From Bryopsis sp. KO-2023 (lineage: Eukaryota > Chlorophyta > Ulvophyceae > Bryopsidales > Bryopsidaceae): 64,000 bases of DNA. The translations under genes and the position numbers were made by a program. The DNA is taken from the NCBI GenBank assembly GCA_030272585.1, contig BSYQ01000002.1:1116001-1180000 (forward strand). Direction: 5' to 3'. The notes beneath the pieces were generated by a model that saw only the letters and a list, made by a program, of their open reading frames with translations, was not told the DNA's origin and ran no database searches. This document shows, piece after piece, positions 21,371-33,733 of this stretch. Numbering within the stretch: position 1 is the first letter of the stretch; each line of letters begins with the position of its first letter.

Positions 21371-23526
21371 CACAGAATTCAACAAGGTTTTAAAGTGAGT
21401 TCTTCTGCACAGTTGCTTCTCGACAAGCAGATGTTGACCTTCCAAAAAGGCGTCTCCAAACACAAACACATAGTCAAGATGTCTTATCCTTGCACCTGAC
21501 TGACATCCAGTCAACTTATAAATATAACAATGGACACATTAACAAAGGCTTGAAAAGCCAGCACCACCTGCCTGCCTAAGATTTCTGTAAACCCAGTCCC
21601 CTCCTCGCACCCGCCGCCGCCGCCAGCCGTTCTGCTTGATGTTCACCAACAATTTCCTCCATACTTTTGCAAGCCCTGTTCCAGAAATTCACCAGCTCGA
21701 CTCAACACTTGCGTTCATTCCTTACCTCTCCACCAGCACATGATCTGACTCCTTTTCGTTCGAACTTCTGTTTCGTTCGGCGACAATAACCTCCCATGAA
21801 CAGGGAGAAAACAGGAAAACAGGTCAGGCTACCAGCACGAAGAGAGGGATACAGAGTAGGGGGAAGACGAACGAATAAGCGCTAGGGGTCTGCAAGGCTG
21901 AAACACTCCCCCCAAATCCAGCAACTGCCCCACTCACAACTTTTACTGCTCCTCACCCAAACAAATTTTGCCCACTGCAACAAAAGTAGAAGGAAGAAAC
22001 CTCACTTCACGAAATAACCCACCCAGCAACTCGGGAAGGTGGGGGGGGGGGGCGATTCTGGAGGAAGGAGGTTGTGTTTTTTTCTCCAACTCCCCCTTGA
22101 ATAGGCAAGAAACAGGGTTGCTAGTTGGGTTGTTTTGTGGGATGAGGTTTTTTCTCTTCTACTTTTGTTGCAGTGGTACAAAATTTGTGAGGAGTCACTG
22201 TCCCAAAACAACTTGGCAGTGAAATAAATGGGTGATGTTTCCTTATTTTTCTGATGGATTTGCAAACTGGATTCAAATTGTGGTTCCTGGGGGGTGGTTT
22301 CACAGGGTGGGTTTTTGTTTATAGAAATAACCATCAAACAGGTAAGAGCTCACACAACTTCTCCACCCATGGCTAAGAAGTCTGATGTCAGGTTGTGGGT
22401 GCTGAGGGTAGAAAAAAGTTTCAAACAATCAAACCACAGCTTCAATATGATTCTGGGGGACTCACTAGATGAAAGTGGGGGTGTTTTCAACTCATACACC
22501 CCCAGACAGGTTTTACACCCCAAAACTATTTTGTTTTGAGGTGCTGCTGTGGGATAACCCTTCGAACTGATTCATATTCCTGAGTTACCTTTTCCACCTC
22601 AAAACACTTGCAGCTCATGTGCAAATAACCCCTTTCTGAAAACCAGATTGACTTACAATCCCGGAGGACGAACCCCCCCAAAACAAAACAAACACGAGTA
22701 GGATATTTAAAAAAAAAACCACCCCATCTAAAACCCAGCAGTCTTTTTACAAAAAAAAAAGAAAAAAAAAGAGAAGCCACACGATCGCTTCGTCCTAAAC
22801 GGTGGTTAAGCAACACCAGCAAACGTGCCGTTCCTTTTTTTTTCCTTTTTTTTTCTTTTCTTAAACGGTAAAGTAAATAACGTCAAACTTCTTGAAACGG
22901 AAATTCCTTTCTCTCCTCCTTTTCCCACCAATACGCCTTAACAAAACACTAACTTTTTCGAGACTTATTTCCTGCGCGTCGGGCGGGGCCAACCACGTGG
23001 ATCCAATTCCACCAGTCAGACCAGGGCAGGTCTAAGAAAGGTGGTACAGTCATCCTCGAGCAAAGTTCCCACCCGATCGCCAGGAAAAAAAAGGCAAGAA
23101 AGGAATTGAAAAAAAACAGCAAAACACTAGGGATACAAAATCGTATCACGACTTCATCCTCAGGTAAACCCCCACCCACCCACCCGCCCAAACACGAATC
23201 GACCGACGAAAACCAAGTTTTTTTTTTATAGATTATTGAACGAATCATATATAACTCAGATTGATATAAGCGGTCTTCGACCGGGACCTTTCCACTCCGA
23301 AAGAAAAACAGCTCGACCGAAACAGAAAAAAACCGGTCCAGATATACACAATAACCATACGTACATGTAAAGAAGTAAAAACCTCACTGCGTCGCCCTCT
23401 TGCGGGAAAAATACATACCATGTTGTGCAACAGACAAAACCAAAAAAAAAAAAGCAATCTTTCCACCACCAACAAAAACGACACCCCCCAACCGGTTCGA
23501 CGACCGGCGGGGGACCGGGCGACGAC

Positions 23527-25318
23527 TTAGCCTTCTGGTCCGCCGATCAGCTCCAGGTCTGCGGTGGCTACGTTGTCTGTGCCTGCTTTGATTTCGGCGG
23601 TGGTGAAACCTGCGGCTCCATAAATGTTGGCCTCACCCACAGACTCGGACAGCGACTCGTCGCCCTTGATGGCGAAGGCGTCCACTTTAGCGATGGCACC
23701 TCCTCTGCTCCCGGCGAAACCGAAGGTATCCGTCCCGTCTGGACCGGCGAAACTAGACGAAATAACCTCTGCGACCGACACACACACACACGAACGATGT
23801 TCAGTCACTCCGTCGGTCGAAAGGATGCGTCGAGCGTCAAGTGATGGTCGACCTGTTGTGTTTTGGGAACGTTGTTTCTTCTCCTGGAAAAAACGAGGCT
23901 CACCTGCGACTCCTCCAGCTGGACCGGGAACGGGAACAGGACCGGGACCGGGGCCAGGAACGGGGACGGGGTTGGGAGTGGGAGTGGGTGTGGGGACTGG
24001 GGTGGGCACTGGCACGGGGAAGGGGGTGGGCACGGGGACGGGCACTGGGATCACTGGAGGGCACACGGTCTTGCTGATCACTTCGCACTTTTCGCTGCCG
24101 GAGCAGATTCGGTTGCCGCACACGCCGCCGCCGGAGCCGCCGCCCACGCAGCTGTATACGGGCCTCCTGTCGCACACGGGCTTCTTGACCGCCACGCGTC
24201 GGCAGGTCTCTTGAGTGGCGCACTCGAAGCCGGGGTCGCAGGAAAGACCGTTGCTGCACACGTCGCCTGCGGGTATATTAGATGTTGAGAATCTGTTCAC
24301 GAGAATTGTTTCACGACGATCAACAGGGTCACGTTCGTCAACCGCGAAATTTTCGCACCTCTCAGCCTGGCGTCGGCCTCCACGCACACGGTTCGACCCA
24401 CCAGCGTGCCGCCGCACGAGAAACCTCGGTTCATCTTGAAGAACTTGGTTTTAGAAATGGGCGCGCCTCCCCACACGGACTCCAAAGCGAACAAACCGTC
24501 GCAGTCGGTGTCCTCCACGATCTCGTACTCCTTGTTGCACACGACCTCGATAGCATCGTCGTCCAGCGCCCAGGGATCTGTTTACAGGAAAAACATGCCC
24601 ACTTTATATACTTCCCAAAAAAAACACCAAAAACTCCCACCTTTTCGTTCGAAAACAAACTTACCAGCGGCGCCGCAAGAGTAGGTATCCTTGCAGACCT
24701 CGAAGAAACCGCCTGGCTTGGAGGTGGTTTCCCACCCCACGAACGACTTCCTCTTGTTGGCCTTGATCAGCTTGCACTGCCTGTCGGACAAGCATTCCTC
24801 GGAGAGGCCGCAGTATACGCCGTTGGGGTCGGCTCCGTCGTGACCGCAAGGAATCTGGATCTCCTTGCAGTACTCCTCCTCGTCGCAAACGGTCCTGTAG
24901 CTCACTTTGCGGTCGCAATATTCCTTGTAATCCACGGCGCACTGCCCGTGGCACCAATCTCCTCCGCACTTCACTGCTCGGAGGTAAAAAAAAAAAAAAC
25001 ACTTACTCGTTTGTTTACGACTAGTGCTTTTTTCCTACCTTTCCTCTCGACAGGTTAGCGTTTTACGTCACCAGGTCGTGAGAATTTCGTGAATTTTTTT
25101 CGACGAATTTTCACACGACAAATCGATGTTTGGTTGGACAGGGTTTCAGGCAGGCATAACAAATTCTGGTTTTTTTCAACAGTGCAGGGATGAGCGGTCG
25201 ACAAGCGAGGGGGCGTTATCATACCTGCGTTTTTCCTCACACAAACGTAGTCCTCCTGCAGGTAGCACCCGGCAAAAGCACCCACGGCCAGGGCCAACAC
25301 AATCGCCAACCTCATCAT
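23527..25318 (-). CDS. Secreted Cys-rich protein with Pro-rich hinge
   Basis: Five exons (25225-25318, 24665-24973, 24359-24577, 23904-24266, 23527-23768) all join in phase 1 and give 408 residues. Residues 1-16 are a signal peptide (MMRLAIVLALAVGAFA), so the product is exported or part of the cell wall. Residues 17 to about 276 form a Cys-rich region with motifs such as CHGQC, CDRKVSYRTVC, CGGTLVGRTVC, CSNGLSC and CDRRPVYSC. Residues 277-323 are a Val-Pro/Thr-Pro hinge (PVPVPVPTP and GPGPGPVP). A Gly/Ala-rich acidic domain (329-408) ends in LELIGGPEG. The modular plan fits an extracellular-matrix protein (inference); I recognise no named family. The start could be four codons upstream (ATG at 25328-25330), or TTGCAG before 25318 could be an acceptor from a 5' exon. 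Confidence 0.85.
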
Positions 25319-27828
25319 CTGCAACACCATAAAAAAGAAAAGCTCACACCCCTGTCCGTCACAGTGCTCGGAGTTCTCAACACAGATCCCGCGTGTCGTG
25401 GATGCGTCTGGGCGAAAACTGACAGTTGTTGCAAACGAGATCTCTTCTTGCGGACAATGAAAACATCGCCAGGAATACCCAGCACCCCTATCGACTAAAC
25501 CGAACGCCGACGGGCTGACGCTGGTATCTCAGAGCGCGCATTCCGCGGGTGGGCAGCGGCATTATCGTTTTCGTGCTTTTCGAAACGCCAGGTCACCTCC
25601 CGACCATTGAAAAAAGAAAAAAAACCATACGACATGCAACTCAAACCCCCTGCGACTCCCCGGAGTGCCTGAAACCGCAGACGACTACCCAAAACTGGCC
25701 CCTGGACATCCCTCATCCCTTGCCCGAGGTATGCGTGATGCAACCAACCCACCCCCCGTGATCCCAGGCGTCGTCGCTCACCTTTGCTTCCTTTTCACCT
25801 TACGAAACTGGTCTCCCCGACTGATCACGACCGGAAAGCAATTTTTCCTTCACGAATCCACACTCAAGGACACCACCACCGATGTCCGATTGCTTTCCTA
25901 TTCACCTGTTGTCTTGATCGAGCCAGAGCAGCGCTTTTGTACCGTTCCCGCTGAGAAGTCGGGGGGGGCAAGCCAGGCGGGCTGTACAGTCTGACATACG
26001 CGGCGTTTACGCAAAACTTCTCACCAGGGACGCTGAGGATAGCGCGAAATTCACAATGACACGGCACGACGTCCCTCCGAGAGGGCTCCCTTTCGGAAAA
26101 CAGGTGTTCAAAATCGTGAATTCGCGATTTGGGGGGGGGGGAGGAGCTGAACTGTGTCGTACTGGAAAGGAAGCGGCAACAGGGATGTTTTGTTCCGGTG
26201 TGGTGGTGAATGCCCCCAACCTTTCTCACTAGGCGGGACGCCCCACCTCATGCGGAGGTCAGAGCTCTGTTTTACGACGACGAACACCTCAAGCAAGGCT
26301 GACACACACACACACACACACAAACAGCCCCAATCTTTCCTCTGGCTTTCCTTCTCTGGAACCCACGATTCTTTCCAGCTTGGATCGATAAGCTCAGTTT
26401 TGGCTTTTCCTCCCCTGGTGACGACACCCCCATTCCGAATCGTCGCCGCACTCTGTGCTTTTCTCGATTTTCTGCAACCTCCACACCAACCACACGGCCG
26501 CAGTTGTTCATAGCTCAGCACCCTCACTGACTCGATGGACCCTGGTTTTTATACTTTAGGGAAGAACGTCTAAGTAATAATTTCCATTCGAAAACGGCGG
26601 TCCATCAATCGATCAGTAAAGAAAACAGAAACGAGACGCACACATGCATGCCATGTGGCGGCGGCAGTGAAGATTTTTTTTTTCTCAAAAGAGACAAACC
26701 AGGGAAAACAAGGCAAAATATTGTTGAAAAGGCAGTGTTTTTACAGTGTTGGAATATTCCCTATGACTCATGCTATTTCCCAGGTCATTATTTCGGCTTG
26801 TATGCAACACCTCATTTTTTTTCCGACCACATCCCCAGCCTGGTGAATCCTGTTGTTGCATGACCGACCATTCAACACCATAAACAAACAGCCCTAGGCT
26901 TCTGCTGGATCCACCATGCGAATATATGTGAGTCAGACGGGTTGTTTGGTGGCTGACTGGACCATTGACAGCTCAGTTTCAGGTGTAAAACTTGAAGAAA
27001 CTGAAGCTATAGAGCTTAAGTGAGATCTCACTTACTTTGGGTTGTGATTATCGATTGATTTTTGAAAAAATTGAGGTGGTTGGGGTTCAGGATTGTGGTG
27101 CTTGAAGAGAATCAGCAGGTGTGTGCGTTTTTTGTTTTTTGGGGGGGAGGCGTGTGTGTGTGTGTTGGGGGGGGGGTCGATTTGATACACTCGCCGACGG
27201 CTTTTATGTGGAAAGAACCTTACTGGCTGAGGGGGGGGGGTTGTATTCCCGTTAAGAACCTGTTATTCCTGTTTTTTTCCCGGGTTAAAAACAGGCGGCG
27301 GAGGAGGTTCAACACTAGCAGGAAAAATCACTTGTCAAAACATTTCAGTTGGAACGAACCTTTTTACACACAAAAGCACCCCCAAAACATCCATTATCTC
27401 ACCAAATCAGCCAGAAGCTCCTTCACCTTGCATAACAGGCTGATACTTCAATTGTACTTAGGATATGTGTTCGGAAAATAGTATGGGAAACTCAACAAAA
27501 TGGCCAGCTCAGGTTTTTTTTGGATCACCAAGATTTCCTTGTACAAGGAAACCACATGTGGGGCATCCAGTCCAAGCCTTCCCCTGTCTTTTGCCGCAAC
27601 ACTCACCCCCTGATCAGGAATCGAGAGTGGAGCAACTGAGCAGTCGATCGCCTCTCTCCCAATCGGTTTTTATGCGTTGCGGCCTACTGGCGCTTCGCTC
27701 AACACCACTCCAGTCCAATTGGTGTTTGTTTTACAGAAATGTTCATACAGACCCAAATCTGTCCACACCACTCCAGTGTGATAATGAGAATAGCTCCGTT
27801 GGGCTGGTGCCTCAGTTTCGACGAAAGC

Positions 27829-27862
27829 CGTTAAAAGTCGCCAGTGACGGCGACTTTTAACG
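27829..27862. repeat. Perfect hairpin, 14-bp stem, 6-base loop
   Basis: CGTTAAAAGTCGCC, loop AGTGAC, GGCGACTTTTAACG: a perfect inverted repeat in otherwise plain sequence. No U-run follows that would suggest a terminator. Confidence 0.95.
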
Positions 27863-28120
27863 AGATTTAGTTTCGACTGGCCACCACGCAGTCGTTGGTG
27901 AATTGATCCATGAGGAGGCTCTATTTTGTGAAGAAGGCGTTTGCTCAGGTTTTCTTTTTTCCATATCGACAACAACAGGAAAGGAGGTAAAATACAAGAT
28001 TTTTTTTCTGCTTACAAGATTTTTTTCTTTTTCCTTTTGCTCTATCCCCCCCCCCCCCACCGGCATTCCATAGTTTGGCGGCTATTCCAGGCGGGCTGGA
28101 GGAAGAGGGGTGGCGGCGGG

Positions 28121-28167
28121 AATCAGGACTCAGGACTCAGGACTCAGGAATCAGGAATCAGAAATCA
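28121..28167. repeat. Heptamer array (GGACTCA / GGAATCA)
   Basis: About six units of a 7-base repeat that changes from GGACTCA to GGAATCA to GAAATCA along its length. Confidence 0.9.
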
Positions 28168-28230
28168 ATTTACACCTGAGTAGGCCGCTGTGGCGGCGGG
28201 CGGCTGGCACCCCTCAAGCAGCATGTAACA

Positions 28231-28263
28231 ATTGATCAATGATCAATCGATTCATTGATCAAT
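28231..28263. repeat. GATC-rich hairpin, 12-bp stem
   Basis: ATTGATCAATGA pairs with TCATTGATCAAT around a 9-base loop. More TGATC copies follow. Confidence 0.85.
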
Positions 28264-29605
28264 TGATCGATCAGTCATTACCTCAGAAGAGTGGGAAAGA
28301 AGACGAGATTCCAACCAATTGGTTGCAACCAGGACCCCCCCCCCAAAAAAAAACAGAGTTGGTTACAGGTCAGAGCATTCATACATTGGCAGATTTGGTT
28401 TTCAAAACCAGGGGAAGGTCAACTTGACCTTCTCCTTATCGTACTGTGGCGTCTCACTTCTTATGGCCACGTGACTCGAAAAAAACTGGATGTCAGTCTG
28501 GCGCAAGGAAAAAAATTGTTTACCATATGTATGATAACACCGTTTTGCAAGATACGCTTGTCGAGAAGCAAGTCCGCGAAAAAACCAGACTTCAACCCCC
28601 CCCCCTCCAGCAGCATGCAGTCAGTCATAAACCATGACTCATTGCTCGATTGGATACGTTGATAGGAGCCTTTCAAACCTTGCTTGCTAAAAGAAACGAA
28701 AAAAAACAACACAAAAGAAGACCTAACTTTGCTGGCTGAGGGGTTTTCCTTTGGATTTTTCCCCCGATGCTGCAGCCTGCAGGCAATGACCAGGCCTGCC
28801 ATGTCTTGTAAATCTTTTTATATATATATATATATATATTATATATTCTTTTGGGGTGGTTTGATCGATCAGTGGTTAGCCCCTGAAGAGGAGGAGGAAA
28901 AAAATTCTGGTGGTGGTGGGGTGGGGCAGCTTCCCCTCAGCTTCCGCAGTTTTAGGTCATCTCTATTTTTGGTTTATTTTATTTTATTTTTTTCGAAATT
29001 TGGGGTTTACCAAAGGCACCCCACCCCTACGCTCCGAAAGAGGAAAAAAAAAAACCAGGGAAAAAAAAAAAACAGGGAAAAAAGAAAAACAGGGAAAAAA
29101 CTCCCAGAGGAGCCCCCGTTCGAGACGAAAGGCAGAAGATCTGAGAAGGAGGAAAAGTAACGAAAGAAAAAAAAAAGGTGACGGTGGAGCGGAGACCAGG
29201 CGGAAAAAAAAAACACGTCCAGGGGTGTGTCGGAATCTTTGTTACAATACCGCGTTTTCGGCCCAAGCCATATCACGCGTAGTCCAGGGGTGTGTGGGGG
29301 TAGATCATTCTTTTACTGTTTTTTTTTTCTCGGACGTTTTTGGGAGATGATGGGGAGCGGTACCCTAGAAGAAAACGAAAAACAAAACAGAAAGAGAGAA
29401 AAAAGATGATTAAAAAAAAGCCTCGGCGAGATGCACGGCGCTCGTGCCACTTTCCTCTCCTCCGGCCGCTTTTTGTTTTTCTTTTTTTGCTTTCCTGCGA
29501 CTGTTTCGATGCTGTTTTTTTCCGCTCGAAGTCGATTTCTGTTTCGCCGGCCGGATGCCTGTCGGAGGAATTCCTTGATTTTGATTTTTTTTTTTGCTGC
29601 GACAG

Positions 29606-32600
29606 GGAAAACGCAAGGATGCTTTTTTTTCGTCACGGACAAGCAAAAATCGTCGACCAGGTCGGCAAGGGTTTAACAAAAAAAGGATTCAATCGACAAC
29701 CTCCCTCTCAGGTATATATATATGTGTGTGTGTGTGTGTGTAAAAAAAGAAGAAGATCTCTATATAGAATTATTTCTGTCTCATATTATTATTATTGTTT
29801 CCCCCCCCCCCCTTTTTTTTCCTTCTGTCCACTTTACAAATATATTTCACTCATATATGTGTGTAAGGAAGATCTCAAAAAAGAAAAGATTTATTTCTGG
29901 CTCCTCATTATTATTATAACTATTTTCCTCCCCTTTTTCCCCCCCCTTTCCCCCCCCCTTTTTTTCCCCCCTTTTTTTCCCCCCTTTTTTTCCCCCCTTT
30001 TTTTCCCCTCTTTTCCCCCCCCTTTTTTTTTTCTTCTTCTGTCCACTATATATATCTGAAATATATATATGTCACTCATTTTTTTTTGCCTTTTTTTTTT
30101 CTTTGGTCTACTATACATATATCTAAATATATATCACTCATTTACTTGTCCCCTTCCCCCCCCCACCCCCTTTTTTTTTCCTCTTCTTTTCCTTCTGTCC
30201 ATAAAATGTAATATTTTAAATATCTTATATATATATAGAATTATAGCACAACGCATTTCAAAAATGCATCTTTCCCTCCTCCTCATTCTTTTTCAGGTGT
30301 CTTTTTTCTTTTTTTTTTTTTTTCTCGAAAACATCCCAGAACTTTCTTTTTCTTTTCTTTTTTTCAGTGATCGCACCCTTATTTTATTTATTTATATTTG
30401 TATTTATTTTCCTGCAGAAAAGGTAGGCCTGGAAAAAAAGAGAGAAAAAAAAAGCCTTCTCCTTTAGCCGTAATGAAAAGTCAGGGGGGGAATGCGAAAT
30501 TTATTTTTTTCCCCTCCCTGATTTTTGTTTCGAATTTTTTTTCCCCTCTCTTCTTTTTAAGATATTTCTTTTTTTTTTTATAGGGTTTTTCTTTTTGCAG
30601 GCCATAACACTTCAGGAGTTCATGACTCGAAACTGTTTTTACCCAATCGGTGATTTTTTCTTATTTTTTATTCTCACTCCAGTTGTTTCTTTTTTTCCTT
30701 CTTTTTTTCCACTCTAGTCGTTTCTTTCTTTTTCCTTTCTTTCTTTCACTCCTCTTTTTCCTTTTCTTTTTTTTTTGGGGGGGGGGGGGGGGGGGAATTA
30801 TTTCTGGCAGAGAGGGTATTTTTAATTTAGTTTAAATTTAGTTTTTTTACCCCTTTTTTTTCTATATAATTCCATTGAAGGAATCTAAATTTTGTTTTCA
30901 CACTCTTTTTTTTTTTTTGGTGGAAAAAAATCTTCCCCTGTAGGACTGGTCGAAATCACCACACCATCAAGGCAAGTTTCGAAAAAAAAAAAAAAACAAG
31001 AGTGAGGAAGGGGATGCGATTTTTTGCACTCTCAGTTTGACATCTTTTTTTTTTTTTTTTTCCAGCTGAAAGCAAAGGTTTTGAATTTTTTTTCCCCACC
31101 TGAAAGCAAAGTTTTTTTCATTTTTTTTGCAGCTAGAAGCAAAGTTTTGGAATTATTTTTTCAACTCTACAGGGTCGACCCCACCTCGAATGGATGGCAA
31201 AGCAGGGGAGAAAAAAGTGAGCAAAAGTGTGACCTGTCACTCTTTCCCCCCCCCCCCCCCCCTTCGTCTGTTCGAGAAAAAAACAGAAAAAAAAGTGATC
31301 CCCAACAAAATTGAGATTTTTTTTTTCCCTTCCTCCTCCTGATTATTTCCCTTTTCTTTTCCTGAAAAAAAAACCCAAACCTGTTTTCAAAGGGCTTTTG
31401 CCGAGTTCTTTGGCAGTTAGGGGCACTCCATTTTTTCTTTCTCGTTCATATGTACATATAAATATAATTTTCTTTTTTAAAAGGGAACCTGGAAAAAAAA
31501 AAGCAAAACAAAAACTAAAAAAGAAGAAAAAATCTATTGACTGAATTTTCTTCTTTTTTCTTTCCAGGTGGCATTCGTGGAAAAAAAAGAGCTCTTTTCA
31601 GGGGAAGGAAAAAAAGTGAGAAAAAGTGTGACATATCAATTCCTATTTAAAAAAAAAAAGTAAAAAAAAAAATCGTAAAGGAACAAGCAGTAGAATTCCA
31701 CCTTTGTTTATTTTTCTTGATGGAATTTTTTTTATTGGGCTGTGTTTTTTTTGGTGGGTCTTTTTCTGTCTCTTTCCCCTGAAAATAAAACCAGTTCTAT
31801 TAAAATCTTTTTTTTTATTAGTTCAAAATGGAGCTTTCCAGATTAACTTTATTTGAATATGCTTAATTCTATTTCCCTTTTTAGTTTCGGTATTTTTATT
31901 TATTTTTTCAAATTCTCTTTGCAATTCCTGTCTGGAAATATATGTCAGGAAAGGAAGAAGAAAGAAAAAACAACAACAGGGATTTTTGAAAACAAAAAAA
32001 TAGAAAAAAACAAATTGTTGGAAAAGAAAAAAAAAATGTTGAAAAAAAAATGTGACCAATCAAAAAGAGATCAGTGACTAACAAACACCCCCCCCTTTTT
32101 TTTTTGAGTTGTTTCTTTTTCCCCCAATAGAATATACAGTAGGGAATTATTTCATGAAATAATTATATCTAACCCCATCTCAGCTGAGGGTTTTTTTTTT
32201 TTTTTTTTGCAGCCCCCTTTTCTCCCCTTTCAAACCACCGGCCGGGTGAATTCGAATTTCTCGAAAATCTTCCACCAACGCAATTTTTTTTTTCCCAACC
32301 TGGAAAAACTGGACCTCGTAAAAAAAAACCAAAAAAACCAGCAGCAGGTAATTTGTATTTTTTTTTCTAAAAGTACTAATTTTCTGAGTGAAAAAACCCA
32401 GCTCCTCTGTACCATGCAAATTTCCCCTAGCAATCCTGAGTAATAATGAAGAAAAAAAAACTTGAAAAAAATATTCTCTTAGGTGTGCAGGTTTTTGCCC
32501 ATTGGAGAGGAAAGATTAAGAAGTCGCCAATTTTTTTTTTTTCAAACTGATTCGTTTCGCTTCGTTTCGTTTCATTTTTTTTGTTTTTTTTCAGTAAACT

Positions 32601-33733
32601 GAGACCAAAAAAACAACAAAATAACATGCAGAAAAAAACGTTAGGGAGACAATGTCAAGGGGGTTAAGGTCTAGTTTCTGTTAGTATTTTTCTTTAATGA
32701 ATTGGTGCTGCTATTTTTCAGAGTTTTTCGGTAGTTTCGTTTTTTTTTTCCCTTCTCTATGCTCCTGAGTTAGTTTGGGCAGTTAGTTGAAAGAGAGAGA
32801 GACTACTGATTTTCCCGTTTTCCCCTCCCTGATTTTTTTTTCCTCCCTGATTTGTTTCCCCTCCTCCCCGAATCGTTTTCCTCCCTTCCTGACACTATTT
32901 TTTTTTTTTTTCCTCCCTAATATTTTTTTTTCCTCCCAGATTTTGTTTCCCCTCCTCCCCGAATCGTTTTCCTCCCTTCCCTCACGATTTTTTTTTTACC
33001 CCTCCCTAATATTTTTTTTTCCCTACCAGATTTTTAAATCCCTCCTGACTATTTTCTTTTCCTCCCTTCTTGACTATTTGTTTTTCCTCCATTTCTGTCT
33101 TATGTATTTTTTCCCTCCCTGATATTTTTCTTCCTTTCTGACTATTTTTTTTTTCTCTTCTTGAAAAATTTTCCTTCCCTCACGATTTTTTTTTACCCCT
33201 TCCTGACTATTTTTCTTTCCTCCCTTCTTGACTATTTGTTTTTCCTCCATTTCTGTCTTATGTATTTTTTCCCTCCCTGATATTTTTCTTCCTTTCTGAC
33301 TATTTTTTTTTTCTCTTCTTGAAAAATTTTCCTTCCCTCACGATTTTTTTTTACCCCTTCCTGACTATTTTTCTTTCCTCCCTTCTTGACTATTTGTTTT
33401 TCCTCCATTTCTGTCTTATGTATTTTTTCCCTCCCTGATATTTTTCTTCCTTTCTGACTATTTTTTTTTTCTCTTCTTGAAAAATTTTCCTTCCCTCACG
33501 ATTTTTTTTTACCCCTTCCTGACTATTTTTCTTTCCTCCCTTCTTGACTATTTGTTTTTCCTCCCTTCCTGACAGTTATTTTTTTTCTTCCTTCCTCACT
33601 ATTTTTTTTTGTCCCTCATGACAGACCAGAGGTGAAACTGATCAAGCACCCCGTGGAGTGTTTGGACCTGGGAATCTCCAAGGTTCGCATGTCTGTCATT
33701 CAAAGAAGCCAAAAAAAAATAATAAAAAAATAA
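29606..33733 (+). CDS. Unrecognised gene of very small exons (partial model)
   Basis: A chain of phase-compatible, stop-free exons can be read: 29606-29711, 30601-30649, 30944-30971, 31173-31216, 31417-31451, 31568-31615, 32213-32347 and 32402-32439. After an unresolved part comes a last exon, 33625-33733, ending TAA. Every join has AG before it and GT after, except 30971, which is the canonical GC donor AAG|gcaagt. Translated pieces include LFFRHGQAKIVDQ, ITLQEFMTRNCFYPI, VDPTSNGWQSRGEK, RGTPFFLSRSYV, VAFVEKKELFSGEGKK and EVKLIKHPVECLDLGISKVR. RHGQ followed by GLTKKG hints at the histidine-phosphatase fold, but weakly. The introns are strongly pyrimidine-rich on the coding strand. The 5' end is not found. 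I do not recognise the protein. Confidence 0.4.
33101..33560. repeat. Polypyrimidine tandem repeat, unit 158 bp, about 3 copies
   Basis: TATGTATTTTTTCCCTCCCT starts at 33101, 33259 and 33417, giving an exact 158-base period with near-identical units. It lies in the last intron of the gene above. Looser C/T repeats precede it from about 32815. Confidence 0.93.

Larger units (their letters stand above)
19889..23526. other. Gene-free stretch with hairpin and microsatellite
   Basis: No supportable gene. It contains a hairpin (20826-20927), a copy of the dispersed motif (about 21063-21101), a TTCC array (21218-21370) and several poly-A/poly-C tracts. The last few hundred bases are the 3' flank of the minus-strand Cys-rich gene. 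One minus-strand open stretch near 21560-21700 (ending LGLQKS) looked exon-like but lacks a good acceptor. Confidence 0.5.
25331..29605. other. Gene-free stretch between two spliced genes
   Basis: I find no gene I can support. It holds CA repeats (about 26300), C and G runs, GATC-rich palindromes, a heptamer array and a minus-strand copy of the dispersed motif near 28783-28812. The segment AGACCCAAATCTGTCC near 27750 also occurs near 97. Some 5' exons of the gene at 29606 may lie in the right end (candidate starts at 29347-29460). Confidence 0.45.

Noticed and set aside
21137-21514. Minus frame of 125 codons with Lys-Glu-Gly-Arg repeats
   Set aside because: It is the TTCC microsatellite read as protein.
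21560-21700. Minus-strand exon-like stretch ending LGLQKS
   Set aside because: It lacks a pyrimidine tract and a clear acceptor, has no neighbouring exon that joins in phase, and its Ala run comes from a GCC repeat.
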